Shown here: in pieces, positions 53,650 to 64,000 of the stretch
Position numbering within the stretch: position 1 is the stretch's first letter
Layout of the letters: the number at the start of each line of letters is the position of its first letter
NCBI GenBank assembly: GCA_014529385.2
Contig: CM043960.1
Span: 24,592,896 to 24,656,895, forward strand
Source of the DNA: Adiantum capillus-veneris
Taxonomy: Eukaryota; Streptophyta; Polypodiopsida; Polypodiales; Pteridaceae
Reading direction: 5' to 3'
Length of the DNA stretch: 64,000 nucleotides
The notes under the pieces: generated by a model
The model's database searches: none
Seen by the model: only the letters and a program-made list of their open reading frames with translations
What the model was told of the DNA's origin: nothing
Position numbers and translations under genes: made by a program

Positions 53650-55015
53650 ACACATAAGTTTAATTCACATGGATGACAATAACCAAGAGAGTAGAATGAA
53701 AATTGATAAATTTGATTTTGCACACGAAGGTGCTAATGATGATGCCCCCATGTTTGCTAATTATCTTGTCACTAGGTTACAATAAGTTATGGGCAACCCC
53801 TCTTTGCAAGCCAAAGTTACTCAACAACTTCGTGCTTATGGGATTTCCTTTCCTCTCAAAGAGGAGAGAGAGCTTAGGAGGACTCTTGGTGACACCCCCA
53901 AAAGAAGACTCTCTCCCATACGAGAGGAGGAATCCAAAGAACGAGAAAGCAATGACTCCCTAAGTTCCTCAAAAGATGTGGCTCCATGAAGATGGTCTAA
54001 ACAATTGCCAACTCCTCCCAAGAGGAAACGGTTAATCCATAGTCCTTTTCCTCGTCACTCCAAAAAGGGAAAAGAGGAAACAAAGGAAGAAAAGGGCAAG
54101 AAAGAGGTCATCCTCTTCTCCTTCTTCTTCACCTTCCTCCTCTACCGATGAAAGCTATGGCTATTCTCCTAGAGAATACAAGAGGGGAGGACATCGCAAA
54201 TCTTACCTTGCATGGCGAAGGTCACAAAAGCTAAAGAAGTTCAAAGAGGGAGGAAAGAGTATCTCTTTTTCTCACATATGATGGCACCTTTGGTGCTACT
54301 AACAAAGTATTGGCCTTCATCCAACATTTTGATGTGGCCTTTGGAGACGAGGGCTTCACGAAGTCCTCCAAGCTACACCATGTAGCTATGAACTTCCAAA
54401 AATTGACTCGTCAATGGTGGGCTAGCCTTTGTGGCAATGGCGAAGCCCCAAAGACATGAAAAACTCTACGAGTTTCCATCATGAAGCAACTCCTTGCAAG
54501 TGATGCAAAGAAAAAAGTGCTTACCAAATGGTGAAGTTTAAAGATTCTCTCTCATGAGTCTATCCACAAATATGTGGACAAGTTTTGGGATTTACATCTC
54601 AAGACTACTATCTTTCAAAAGATAGACTTTGCCGTGCAAAAGAAACAATTATTGCGGGATTACCCAAAGAGATGGCCGAGTATGTCAACTCTCAAAGGCC
54701 TGGTTCTATCACCAAGGTAATCCATCACACCCTGTTTGCTTCGTGCATCAATTTCCAACAAGGGGCTAGATGGAATGTCAAGCCCATGGAAAATAAAGTC
54801 AAAAGTGATGCCAAGGGGAAATCCAATGCCCAAAATTCTTCCCAAGGCCATTTCAACAACAACAACAACAATCGGTCCAAGGAGAAGGGAGTTTACAAAG
54901 GTACATATAAACTCTCTCCTAAAGAGCTAGAAGCTTTTCGTAAGGACCACAAAATTTTTAAGTGTGGGGAGCAAGGCCATGGTTATCGTCCTTGCCCCAA
55001 GAGAATCCCGCAATG
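53650..55015 (+). pseudogene. gag of element H
   Basis: Starts in KIDKFDFAHEGANDDAPMF, continues with a charged, serine-rich part (KRRLSPIREEESKERESNDS). A disrupted gag core follows, then an open frame (54585-55016) with KETIIAGLPKEMAEYV, poly-Asn, and KLSPKELEAFRKDHKIFKC with GEQGHGYRPC. The knuckle's first cysteine is Ile. Several frameshifts lie between 53960 and 54585. Confidence 0.78.
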
Positions 55016-55475
55016 AGACTCCTAGAGCCTCTATGTTTGAAGCTCCAAAAGAGGATGCTCATTGCCAACGATTTCTCCTTTCCTATGCTTGGGGAAAGAT
55101 GCAAGAGCATGATGCCTTTATTTTGTTTGACCCTGGTTCACTCACAACTTCATGTCCACAGAGTTGACCACTAAGCTAGGCATACAAGCCCACAAGATGG
55201 GAGATGCATTGAAAGCCAATGGAGCTATCAAGGGACAAGACGTCTCACTTACTTCCTTAATTGGAAAATTAAGGGTTCATGTCCAAAGCTATGTGGAAAA
55301 AAAGGATTTCTTCATCTTCCCTCTCAAACATGAGAATGTTATCGTTGGGGCACCATGGTTTAACCGCATGGCTTCCAACATGAAGTTCCTTGAAAGGAGA
55401 ATTTACTTCACCTATAGGGAAAAGAGTATGTACATAGATGCTAATGAGTTGGGAAACACCATATTCCTGCAATAA
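55016..55475 (+). pseudogene. Aspartic protease of element H
   Basis: AFILFDPGSLTTS is the active-site loop with DPG in place of DSG/DTG. The next frame continues STELTTKLGIQAHKMGDALK, VEKKDFFIFPLKHENVIVGA and PWFNRMASNMKF, the second half of a gypsy retropepsin. The one-base shift between the two frames lies close to the active site. Confidence 0.8.
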
Positions 55476-56700
55476 AGGGAATCAAGAGGAATTAGAGTTG
55501 TATAATTTTCTAAATGGATTCCAAGATGTTTTCATTGATGACATCCCTAGTGAGCTATCTCTAAAATGAGGGATGATAACCATGCAATTATGCTCCTATG
55601 AAGAAGCTCACCACCTAACAAGCCTCCTTATCGAGTTTCACAAGCTCAACAAGAGGATATCATGAAGCAAGTGCATGAATTCATGACAAAAAAGGGATGG
55701 TGAGGTCTAGCTCCTCTTCATTTTGTTCACCATTGCTTTTAGTGCAAAAGAAAGAGGACACATATCACATGTGTGTCGACTATAGGGCACTAATAAGATC
55801 ACTATCAAAAATAGATTTCCCGTGCCGCGGGTAGAAGATCTATTTGATAATTTACAAGTTTTGGCTTGACAAATGCTCCAGACGCATTCAAACTCATGAT
55901 GGACAAAAATCTTCAGGCCATACAAATTATGTTGAAGAGTAGAAGCGACATCTCCAGGTAACCTTTCAAGTTGTGAGAGAGAGTAAGCTTTTCATTAATC
56001 AAAAGAAAAGTGAATTTTTTCTACAAGAGATTCAATATTTAGGTCACATTATCTCTAATGATGGCACCCATATGGATCTAACAAAGTTAGAGATAATAAA
56101 ACGATGGCCTAATCCAAGGAATCTACATGAGGTACGAAGCTTCATAGGTATGTGTGCATACTATAGATGCTTCATAGAAAAAATTCTTGCTAATAGCAGG
56201 CCCATTACATGACTTAACAGAAAGAAATGTTAAGTATTCATGGACTGCAAAAGTGCAAGAAGCTGTTGAGAAGCTTAAGGAGAATGTTATCTCTCAGGAT
56301 ATGCTCACACTATTAGATCTCTCAAAGCCATTTGAGGTCCAATGTGATGCTTGTGGTAATTGCCTTGGAGATATTTGATTCAAGAAGGGCATGCCATAGC
56401 ATATGAGAGTCAAAGACTCAACTTTAATAAGTGAGTATTGGGAAAATATGAAAAAGAGCTACTAGCTATTCTATATGCCCTAAACACATGGAAACACTGT
56501 CTCTTGGGGACTCCATTCATCCTACGAATGGATCACAAAGCCTCAAGAACTTCATGACGCAAACCAAACTCTCTGACAGACAAATGAGGTGGGAAAATTT
56601 TCTTTTGCAATTTAAATTTCATATTGCTCACATTGTTGGCAAACACAATCAATGGCAAACACAATCAAGTGGTTGATGCACTTTCATAGCGACCAAGGTA
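55476..56700 (+). pseudogene. RT and RNase H of element H, with deletions
   Basis: RT entry pieces (KITIKNRFPVPRVEDLFDNL) at about 55790-55855 jump to GLTNAPDAFKLMMDKN-like sequence; the segment between, including YHQIRI, is lost, and the YxDD motif is not seen. It continues with KLFINQKKSEFFLQEIQYLG, HEVRSFIGMCAYYRCFIEK, then RNase H (FEVQCDACGNCLG and FKKGMP in shifted frames) to about 56670. Non-functional. Confidence 0.82.
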
Positions 56701-58090
56701 AATGTGGTGTCTATAGCAACTCACAATGATCTATCTTTTATGATAGATGAGTATGCTACTGACCAAGACTTTAAGTATGTAATTACGGCCTTTGCAATAG
56801 GGAGAAACAAGAACCATTCACCTTGCAGGATGGTTATCTTCCAAATGGCAATAGGCTATGTGTTAATCACTTATACAATACAAAAGTTATGTATGAATCC
56901 CATACTTCTCCTTATGCGGGGCAAAGAGGGATTCCATAGTCTACTCTTCAAGGAGTAGAAATGTATTTTTGTTGGTCTACCATGAAAAGTAAACATACAA
57001 GAGTATGTTTCAAAATGCGTGGTATACCAAAAGTTGAAAATTGATCGAGGGAAGCAACTTGGATTGTTTTAGGCTTAACAAGAAAACACACTCTATGTCT
57101 GTCAAGAAGACTATTAAGACACATCAAATGGCAACCCTCTTCAGATCTCAAAATTTCAAGCATCATGGATTTCCAACATCCATAGTGTCGGACAAAGATC
57201 CTAAAATGATCAGTAATTTCTAGAAGGGTCTCTTTTGGAATCTAACAAGTAGATTAAATTTCTCTTTCGATCTATCATCCACAAACGGATGACCAAAGTG
57301 AAATAACTAATCTAATGATTCTTGAATCTACTAGAAGCCTATGTCATGGAAGTAGATCAACGTTCTCGATTATAGAAGTACCTACCTCTTATAGAGTATG
57401 CGTACAATGACATTCTACATACTTCTATGGGGAAAGCACCTTTCGAGGTTAAAGAGGGAAGATTCAAAAGTCCCTTACTACTTCAAGTACATGGGAAGAT
57501 CTTCACTGTTGATGAATATAGCTGAGACCTACAAGAATCTTTTCCAAAGATTAAAGGGGTTATATCCATCTCACAGGAAAGGCAAAAAGGGCTGCTGCTA
57601 ATAAGCACAAAAGAGCCTTAGCCTTTAAGGAAAATGATTGGGTCTTGCTAAAGTTTCTCAAGGCTCATATGAGGCATACTACGGGCAAGAGTCCTATGGA
57701 CCACCAAGAGTATGATGCTAAACTAGCAAAAAGATAATATGGTCCTTAAAATTCTTAAGCCAGTCAATGAGATGGCTTATCAATTGAAGTTGCCCAACCA
57801 TTGGCTCATACACAATGTTTTCCATGAGAACCTACATAAGCCTTACAAAGGAGCACCATCAAAAGAAGCAATAGTTGCAAACCCTCCAAAAATTGAAGAT
57901 CAAGAAGAAGTACTTCAATCTAAGTCCATCCTATGACATGAAGACAAGTTATTAAGAAACGGTAAGATTATCTGACGATATCTTATTAAGTTAAAGAATT
58001 ATCCTTTTAAAGATGCTAAATATATGCAAGGAACCTAGCTTAAGGATAATATGAACCTTGTCAATGCTTACAATGTTGCACTAGAGTAAG
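56701..58090 (+). pseudogene. Integrase and chromodomain-like tail of element H
   Basis: Degraded integrase pieces (HGFPTSIVSDKDPKMISNF at about 57165-57223, YHPQTDDQSEITN near 57280) carry the second Asp and nearby Glu, in changing frames. The open frame 57739-57936 has VLKILKPVNEMAYQLKLPNH and WLIHNVFHENLHKPYKG. It is followed by the chromodomain-like tail HEDKLLRNGKII and RYLIKLKNYPFKDAKYMQ with two stops, ending near 58087. Confidence 0.8.
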
Positions 58091-58444
58091 CATACGAAAA
58101 TGCATTTTAAATTAAAAATGTTTTTGTCTTATAATACTAGTTCTCTTTTTATTGTGCACAAATTTAAATAGTATGCATGCTTAGAATCATGTTTGTCGTG
58201 ACGACGTCTCCCAAACACCAAGTAGAATTTGTCACTCTACTTTGGAAGTATGATATGGACTAAAGAGCAGACATGCTTGCGGAAGCTACGTCTCTCAAGC
58301 ACCAAATGGACTAGTCATCCATCTTGGAATGATATCGTAGGGTAAAAAGGGATCCTCTACCCGCTAAGAAACATGGACTTATGACTAGACTTTATCTTCT
58401 CTACCTCATAGTCAAGGATGACTATGATTTCAAGAGAGAGGTAA

Positions 58445-60267
58445 TGTCACAAAATATAGTATCTAACTTTATCAAATGATTTTCTCATATTAAAATGATC
58501 ATTTAATGTGAGAGAATAAACGGGAACAAGAGTTAGAATAGAGACATGTGCTTCTAGACCTGTCTCAACACGGGACCAAAAGGAGAGATAGTTGTATCTC
58601 AATAGGGGTCCAAAAGGAGATGGTCTATCAAAGAGAAATGTTCAACAAGTGCTTCTAGACTTACTTCAGTAGGGGACTAAGAGGAGAGATGGTTACATCT
58701 CAATAGGGGTCCAAAAGGAGGTAGTCTATCAAAGAGAAATGTGCATCTAATGGAGCTTAAAAAAGACCTTAGGGTTAGCTTCACTAAAGACCTCCAATGG
58801 TTAGTGTTAAAAGTCCTTTGACCTTAAGTAAGCTAGGGTTGAGCTTGAGGTGGGAACCCGACCTAAACTTGCCTTTGACCTTAAGCAAGCTACGGCTGTG
58901 CTTGAGGTGGGAACCCGACCTAAACTTGTCTTTGACCTTAGGCAAAAGCTAGGGCTGAGCTTGATGTGGGAACTCCACCTAAGGTGCTTGTCATGCTTGA
59001 TGACTAAGGTACTTGTCATACTTAATTGTGCTTAAGAAGCTTCCTATGCATGGGGGGATAAGGTGCTCGAGTCAAAAAGAGACCCTACAAACTTAATGAG
59101 GAAGTTGCTTGAGAAGCTTCCTATGCATGGGGGATAAGGTGCTTGAGTAAAAAAGAAACCCTAAAAACTTAATGAGGAAGCTGTTTGAGAAGCTTCCTAT
59201 GCATGAAAGTCCCAAAGTTAGGGGAATCTTTGACTTAACTTTCCACTCACCCAAAGGGCACCCCTTTTTCAAAGGGCACATGTGACACATGTCAGACTCT
59301 CCCTATGCTTAACCACATGGTGTGCTTGAATGCTATTGGTTGGGCTAAAGAGGGGTCCAATGAGCTTCTAGCTCCATCCAACAAATATCTAGATATTTTC
59401 AAGCTCTCTCTCTCTAAGGGGTAAGGAGGACACTTGTCAAAAGACTACCCATGTACTTGAATGCATGCTGCATGTGATTGGCTAGGGGGGAGAGGGGTCC
59501 AATGATCTTGAAACATGTGTAAAAGATACAACTCACCCCAAGCAAGCAAGGAGGGTGCTGGGGGGATATACACCACACACACACACACACTCATTTTGTG
59601 GATTCATTCTCACTTGGTGAAAGTTGAGGAACTCCACCTCCTTCTCCAAGCTTGTGAGAAGTAAGAGCCTACACCAACACTCTTGGCCATGGAATGCAAA
59701 TCCAAGCAAGAGCCATGCTTCAATGCTTAAGCTTGCCATCCTCATTACTATGCTATTATGTATGCTAGCAAGAAGAGTGATGATAAGTGAGGAACTATTT
59801 CTTTCTCCTATGGAATGTTTCTTCTTCCTCTTCCCTATCCTCATTCCCCGCTAGCTCTCTCCACCTTCGAAGGTGTCTGAGGCCTTGGGATTGAGGCTTG
59901 GGATAGTTAATGCTTTTTACAAAGTTTATGTTATGTTTGTGATGCATGAAGCTTTCCATCTTCATTGCACCACTTAGGTCACAAGGAACATAAAGATTGT
60001 ATTGTACCAAGTCTCTCTTGATGGGAGAAACTATAATACAAATGCCTATTAGAGGGGGGACCAGCTCCGTATGAATCCTGTCCTCAACTATTGTCATGTT
60101 CTTTAAACTCTCTCTCTTGCGAAAGTATTGTTCATGCCAAGTTAACTAAGTACCATGTCACCATCAATTAAGTTCACCCGCTATGCTCTCAAAGTAATCT
60201 TACAAAAGTGTTTTATCTAATTTCCTAATTCCTCTACTCTCAAAGTTCATAGGCCATTTCCATTACA
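58445..60267 (+). mobile_element. 3' LTR of element H
   Basis: Partner of 51397-53267, preceded by CAAGAGAGAGGTAA. It ends TTCCATTACA and is followed by target duplicate TGCAT. Confidence 0.9.
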
Positions 60268-60272
60268 TGCAT

Positions 60273-61670
60273 AACCACTTTAGAATATAACATGGCTGTA
60301 AAAATTTTGGCAGCATAACCCAATCCAGAAAAAAAAACCATAAGCCACACCGACTTCCACCAATAAAATATCAACCATAATCCATGAGGGAATCTCAGCT
60401 CTTAACCATAAATCATAATCACACTGAACCAACTTCCACACTTGGAGTTTGACACATCCCGTGCAATCAAACGGAGTCTACACACATGTGACCCTTAAGA
60501 TGTGATTCTTTTATGCATAAAAAGAGTCCGACCAGCAAAGAATCATGATATAAGAATCCAATTTTGACAACATCCAACCATGCAAAGTTGATGCATCACA
60601 TCTGCAGTTTACCACTCTAGCACATAGAGCTAGTTTTGACTTAGAAAGGTGCAAAGCAATCATAACCATGCATATGAGGCATCCACATCGATCCATGAGT
60701 TCTCATACATCATATAATAACATTCCAACACCATAAACATGATGCAAAGCAACTCCAACCTTTAGTTCAACCATAAACCATAACTGCACACATGTGCAAA
60801 AACAACTTTCTGACATTTTCGGGAGCATGAAAAACATGAAAATGAAAGCGTTTGACCTCAAAAAAATACATCAAGTTCAGATCTATAATATAGACTATCA
60901 CTCCATCACGTCACTTTGACCATATGATACTCACACAACAAACGGTAACCCCAAAAGAAAGTCACTTTATTCATATCTGCCTATGCGGTTCGAAATGTTT
61001 AATCATATACTCCCATGTAAGTTTAGGGCCATCTAATAATTGAAATCAACTCACCAAAACAAACCATAAACATATCAAAACGGCTCGGTTAACTCACGAC
61101 GTCGTATGTATCCCCCTTTGATAGCACTCCTACGCGTGTAGGTAAAACTCATAATAGAGTGATTAATAACTCGCATTCCCGAAGTGATAACGGATACCTA
61201 AATTCATTTATCATCAAGTTTCATCAAGCTTTCAATTGGTTAAGTGTGTTTGCCGATCCAGTGAATCTACATAGTAGTTCTCCAAGGAGCCTGAAGTCAA
61301 TAATTTTGTTGTAAGTGTAGTGGGAAGCAATCTGTTTTTTGACATTATCTCTTAGCTCGTGCGTGTTTTTCACATAACACATAAGAGAGAAAATGTTCTA
61401 AATGATTTTTTTTATCTATGGTATAAAGGGTTCGGGCTGATTCATAATGGTTTGTGATTTATGACCAAAACAATATTCCTACTACTTCTATGACGTGAAA
61501 GGAAAAGCACTTTTTTATGCATGTGCGTGACCATAACGCATCATGTGCATAAATCAACGTGTAAAACATGATTAAACAATCATGAGACAACTTTGTATGT
61601 ACTTGGTTAATCCATACATGCACTTGCATGAAAAAAACAGTCACCGAGAGGGTGACTACGCAGAAAAAAT

Positions 61671-61720
<50 letters not shown>

Positions 61721-62056
61721 GACTATGGATTTTATGGTTTCTCACCGTGCTTTACAATCGATTTGGGGTTTTCAAAAGGCTTCTTGCTTTGTCGCAAGAG
61801 AGCGGTGATGAGAGCTACGTAGAGGTATCCGCCACGAAAACTTCCAGAGAGCGCGTACATCGTGAAAGGAGAGAAGAGATAATAAGCAAATAGAGAGAGA
61901 GTATCCTTCTTCTTCTTCTTCTTCACGAGAGAGAAGAGTTTATGGAGATGGTGATGAAGAGCTTGCATCACTCCGTATAATAGATAGGTAATTCTAACGT
62001 CAAAGCGAGAGAGCTTCCGCATCTGAGAGTGTATCTATCTCCTCAAAGTGAAAGAA
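60273..62056. other. AT-rich flank, no convincing gene
   Basis: Contains many ACCATAAACC/CCATAATC words and a GA run (61676-61716). A minus-strand frame (61732-62022, starting MRKLSRFDVRITYLLYG) lies just downstream of a minus-strand TATA box, but it has a lysine run from a CTT repeat and no known domain. Its 97-codon length is within chance for this region. Confidence 0.4.
61676..61716 (+). repeat. (GA)n microsatellite
   Basis: About 20 GA units. Confidence 0.95.
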
Positions 62057-62063
62057 GAGAGGT

Positions 62064-62077
62064 CCTTATATACGCTC
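62064..62077 (-). promoter_or_regulatory. Possible TATA box, minus strand
   Basis: Minus strand GAGCGTATATAAGG, with a pyrimidine-rich stretch (CTCTCTTCTTTC) about 5 bp downstream and the frame start at 62022. It may belong to an unrecognised LTR or a small gene. Confidence 0.4.
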
Positions 62078-62356
62078 TCAAGGCCAAAAGCACTAGCTAA
62101 GAATAGAGTGAGCAAGGAGAGACAAGTTTGTACACGTTCGCGGTTTTTCAAAAATTAAAAAAAAAATTATTTTTTATTTTTTATTTTTGAAGACACGGAT
62201 TTCAATGCGCGATTTAGAGACTCCAAGAAGAAGCTTGGCTTCCAAGAAAAGAGTTCTGACTAAGCTCCTTCTCTCTTTTTTTAAAAGACTCTTTCTTTCC
62301 TAAAAACAAGCCTTTGCTTTTTTGTGGTCAACTCTCCCACTTACCATTCACTTTTT
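62078..62356. other. No gene seen
   Basis: A/T-rich with T runs near 62150-62190 and 62270-62290. Confidence 0.5.
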
Positions 62357-63024
62357 GGCCTGCTAAAGCATTGGCCTTAGTGTTGGGCTCGCTTGGGCGT
62401 CCTACTAGCTATGGCGTCCACGTAGAGGCCAATGGCGTGTGAAATTCTATAGAGCCTTAAAGGCTTAGAGCCAGTTCATGTACTCGGCGATTGCGTCCAA
62501 GGTTGTGAGCAGGTTTGGGATTGCACGCTACTGATCTTCTGTGTACTTGTGCCAGACCGCTGCGTCTTCTCCAAAGTAGAGTTCCAAGCGTGAGTAGGTT
62601 TGGGATTGAACACTGCTGCTGATAGTGAGTTGGTAACACCGAGGGACCGAGGGTCAGGAAAGGAAAGCGGCTGAAGGAGTTCTCCATATCCAGTGTACTC
62701 GGCTGAGTTGGGAGTCAGCAGTGAGCAAAGGCAACATGGCTGCATGAGAGCCTTGAGATGTGCAAGCTGCAAGGCCGTGAGGAGGTGCTTGAAGAGCCAA
62801 GTGGTCGGTACCGAGAGCGTGGCAGAAGATGTAGAAGCGCTGTCACGTCAGTACAGCTACAGACTCCAAGGCTTGATAATCGGTGCAGAGTTACAGGTCC
62901 TCGAGCTGTTTCCCTGTGACTCTGCGACTTTGGGAGTACTCCCTTGGAGCCTGGAGGCATAACGGTACACGGCCTCGTCACCACCCTCTGTACCGAGGCT
63001 TGCGGAGCTCGATGAGGCGATTGC

Positions 63025-63122
<98 letters not shown>

Positions 63123-63680
63123 ATGGCAGACTGGCAGTCACCGTATTTTGTAATTTACCTCGAAATTTTATATTTGAAAGTGTGAAAACCTACAAAATTT
63201 TAAGAAAATTAATGGGAGTTCATTGTAAAACCCTTCAAATTTTGTCAATTTACCTCTGTTGTTGGCCTGCTAAAGCATTGGCCTCTACGTGGAGGCCAGT
63301 GGTGTGTGAAATTCTGTAGAGCCTTAAAGGCTTAGAGCCAGTCCACTGTACTCGGCGACTGCGTCCAAGGTTCGACAATCCATGGAGAAGCACTGGACGG
63401 AGCTGCTCTTTACGAGGTTGCGGAGGGCGAGGGAGCTGGTCTTTGTGAGGCTGTCGGCGTCAGTACGGCTGCAGAGTTTGAGCATGAGATCCTCGAGCTC
63501 TTTCTCTGCGAGTACTGTGCGCACAGTGACTGGCTGCAATTGATTAGAGTCAACAACAAATTGTGCCACAGGGATAGGCTCCACAGGTACTCCCTTGGAG
63601 GCATGACAATACACGGGCTCCGCAAGCCTTGGTACAGAGGGTTGGCTACAAGTCGATGAGGTGATTGGTTGTGATTGTTT
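62357..63680. repeat. Diverged direct duplication (two units, offset about 900 bp)
   Basis: GGCCTGCTAAAGCATTGGCC starts both units (62357 and 63264). Shared blocks include GTGTGAAATTCTRTAGAGCC, TTAAAGGCTTAGAGCCAGT and ACTCGGCGAYTGCGTCCAAGG, then TCAGTACRGCTRCAGA and GTACTCCCTTGGAGSC later. Unit 1 has extra sequence and ends at the GA run; unit 2 keeps an open minus-strand frame. Confidence 0.8.
63029..63120 (+). repeat. (GA)n microsatellite
   Basis: About 46 GA units, the longest dinucleotide run in the window. Confidence 0.95.
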
Positions 63681-63728
63681 CAACTTAATACCATGCCGTT
63701 TCGATTTTGAAAACGCTGTCAAACTCAA
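63324..63728 (-). CDS. Hypothetical frame of 134 codons, unknown function
   Basis: Open minus-strand frame beginning MSLTAFSKSKRHGIKLKQ, with VLAEKELEDLMLKLCSRTDA and KTSSLALRNLVKSS. Composition is protein-like and not repeat-driven. The homologous block in unit 1 of the duplication (62700-62990) is frameshifted, so unit 2 may be the older, coding copy. No family was recognised; a gene fragment or part of an unknown transposon are both possible. No splice sites or promoter were identified. Confidence 0.35.
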   Translation of the reverse strand: MSLTAFSKSKRHGIKLKQSQPITSSTCSQPSVPRLAEPVYCHASKGVPVEPIPVAQFVVDSNQLQPVTVRTVLAEKELEDLMLKLCSRTDADSLTKTSSLALRNLVKSSSVQCFSMDCRTLDAVAEYSGLALSL

Positions 63729-64000
63729 AAGAGAGAGAGTCTTTCTAAAATGAAGTTCTAGCCTATTTACGGCTTAGACCTTTGAGGACCGTTAGTGTCA
63801 GTGGCTCATGGTGAAGTAGAGAACTGAAGATGAAATCGATTACGTGGCCATCATCCCCAATGTTAAAAAATAACAAGCATGATCTCCTCTCTCTCAACTT
63901 AATACCATGCCGTCAGTGTTCCGAAAAAATTTGTCTCAGCTTAATATCGTGTCGTCTTCAATTTCCAAAATGCCGGTTGAGCGCAAGGGGAAAAGGAGGA
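63729..64000. other. No gene seen at the right edge
   Basis: Contains two copies of CAACTTAATACCATGCCGT (63681-63699, 63896-63914) and a related CAGCTTAATATCGTG, a loose local repeat. No coding frame of note. Confidence 0.45.

Larger units (their letters stand above)
51397..60267 (+). mobile_element. Element H: complete Ty3/gypsy chromovirus, plus strand
   Basis: Two LTRs of about 1.8 kb (51397-53267 and 58445-60267), TGTCA...ACA, with flanking TGAAT (51392-51396) and TGCAT (60268-60272), a 5-bp duplication with one change. Primer site TGGTATCAAAGC at 53269; purine tract CAAGAGAGAGGTAA at 58431. Internal order gag, protease, RT, RNase H, integrase, chromodomain-like tail. All frames are riddled with stops, frameshifts and deletions. 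Confidence 0.9.

Noticed and set aside
61732-62022. Small minus-strand gene behind the TATA box at 62064
   Set aside because: The frame includes a lysine run from a CTT repeat and has no motif; kept only as a note in the flank description.
1-64000. tRNA and rRNA genes
   Set aside because: No cloverleaf with A and B boxes and no rRNA core sequence was noticed; tRNA-like words are retroelement primer sites only.

Overview
The window is nuclear DNA of a land plant with a large, repeat-rich genome. The evidence is the tRNA-iMet-type primer binding sites (TGGTATCAGAGC and variants), plant-type Ty3/gypsy lineages (chromoviruses and a Tat-type element with an extra RNase H), Ty1/copia elements, hAT transposons, a two-domain plant DRB-type gene with introns, and many long CT/GA dinucleotide runs. 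The species cannot be fixed from sequence alone. A Penelope-like element is present. From memory these are uncommon in plants, having been reported from conifers (Dryad) and from lycophytes as endonuclease-lacking forms, so the host may lie outside the best-sampled angiosperms.

Layout. 1-2.3 kb: the end of one LTR element, two small hAT-type elements with target duplications, and a copia 3' end. 2.3-4.7 kb: two related LTRs in inverted orientation. The right one is the 5' LTR of gypsy element A, which is split at 7266 by a complete minus-strand chromovirus (element B, 7266-14130, target duplication GATGG) and resumes at 14131. Element B itself holds a 441-bp foreign insert. 14.6-16.1 kb: a rearranged gag-RT scrap and a DNA-transposon candidate. 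16.1-19.2 kb: a decayed Penelope-like reverse transcriptase. 19.2-25 kb: two decayed minus-strand copia-type pieces, each with a primer site and an LTR, plus a 447-bp tandem duplication.

25.6-26.8 kb: the only convincing host gene, a three-exon double-stranded-RNA-binding protein of DRB type. 28.8-44.9 kb: two copies of one copia family (E and G), fused head to tail. E is split by a complete minus-strand copia element (D, 29663-35129, duplication TGTAA). G is split by a deleted Tat-type gypsy element (F, 38364-43717, duplication CTAC) with an unusual 2.4-kb pyrimidine-rich LTR. 44.9-48 kb: a hAT transposase pseudogene behind a tandem repeat with internal dyads. 48.3-50.3 kb: a minus-strand protein-kinase-like pseudogene. 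51397-60267: a full-length plus-strand chromovirus (element H) with 1.8-kb LTRs. 60.3-64 kb: mostly non-coding, with a diverged duplication carrying one open minus-strand frame of unknown function.

Almost every mobile-element reading frame is broken by stops, frameshifts or deletions, so the transposons look inactive. The nesting gives an order of insertion: A before B, E before D, G before F, and the LTR at 130 and its downstream flank before the hAT element at 577. All boundaries were read by eye. No alignments, searches or divergence estimates were run.
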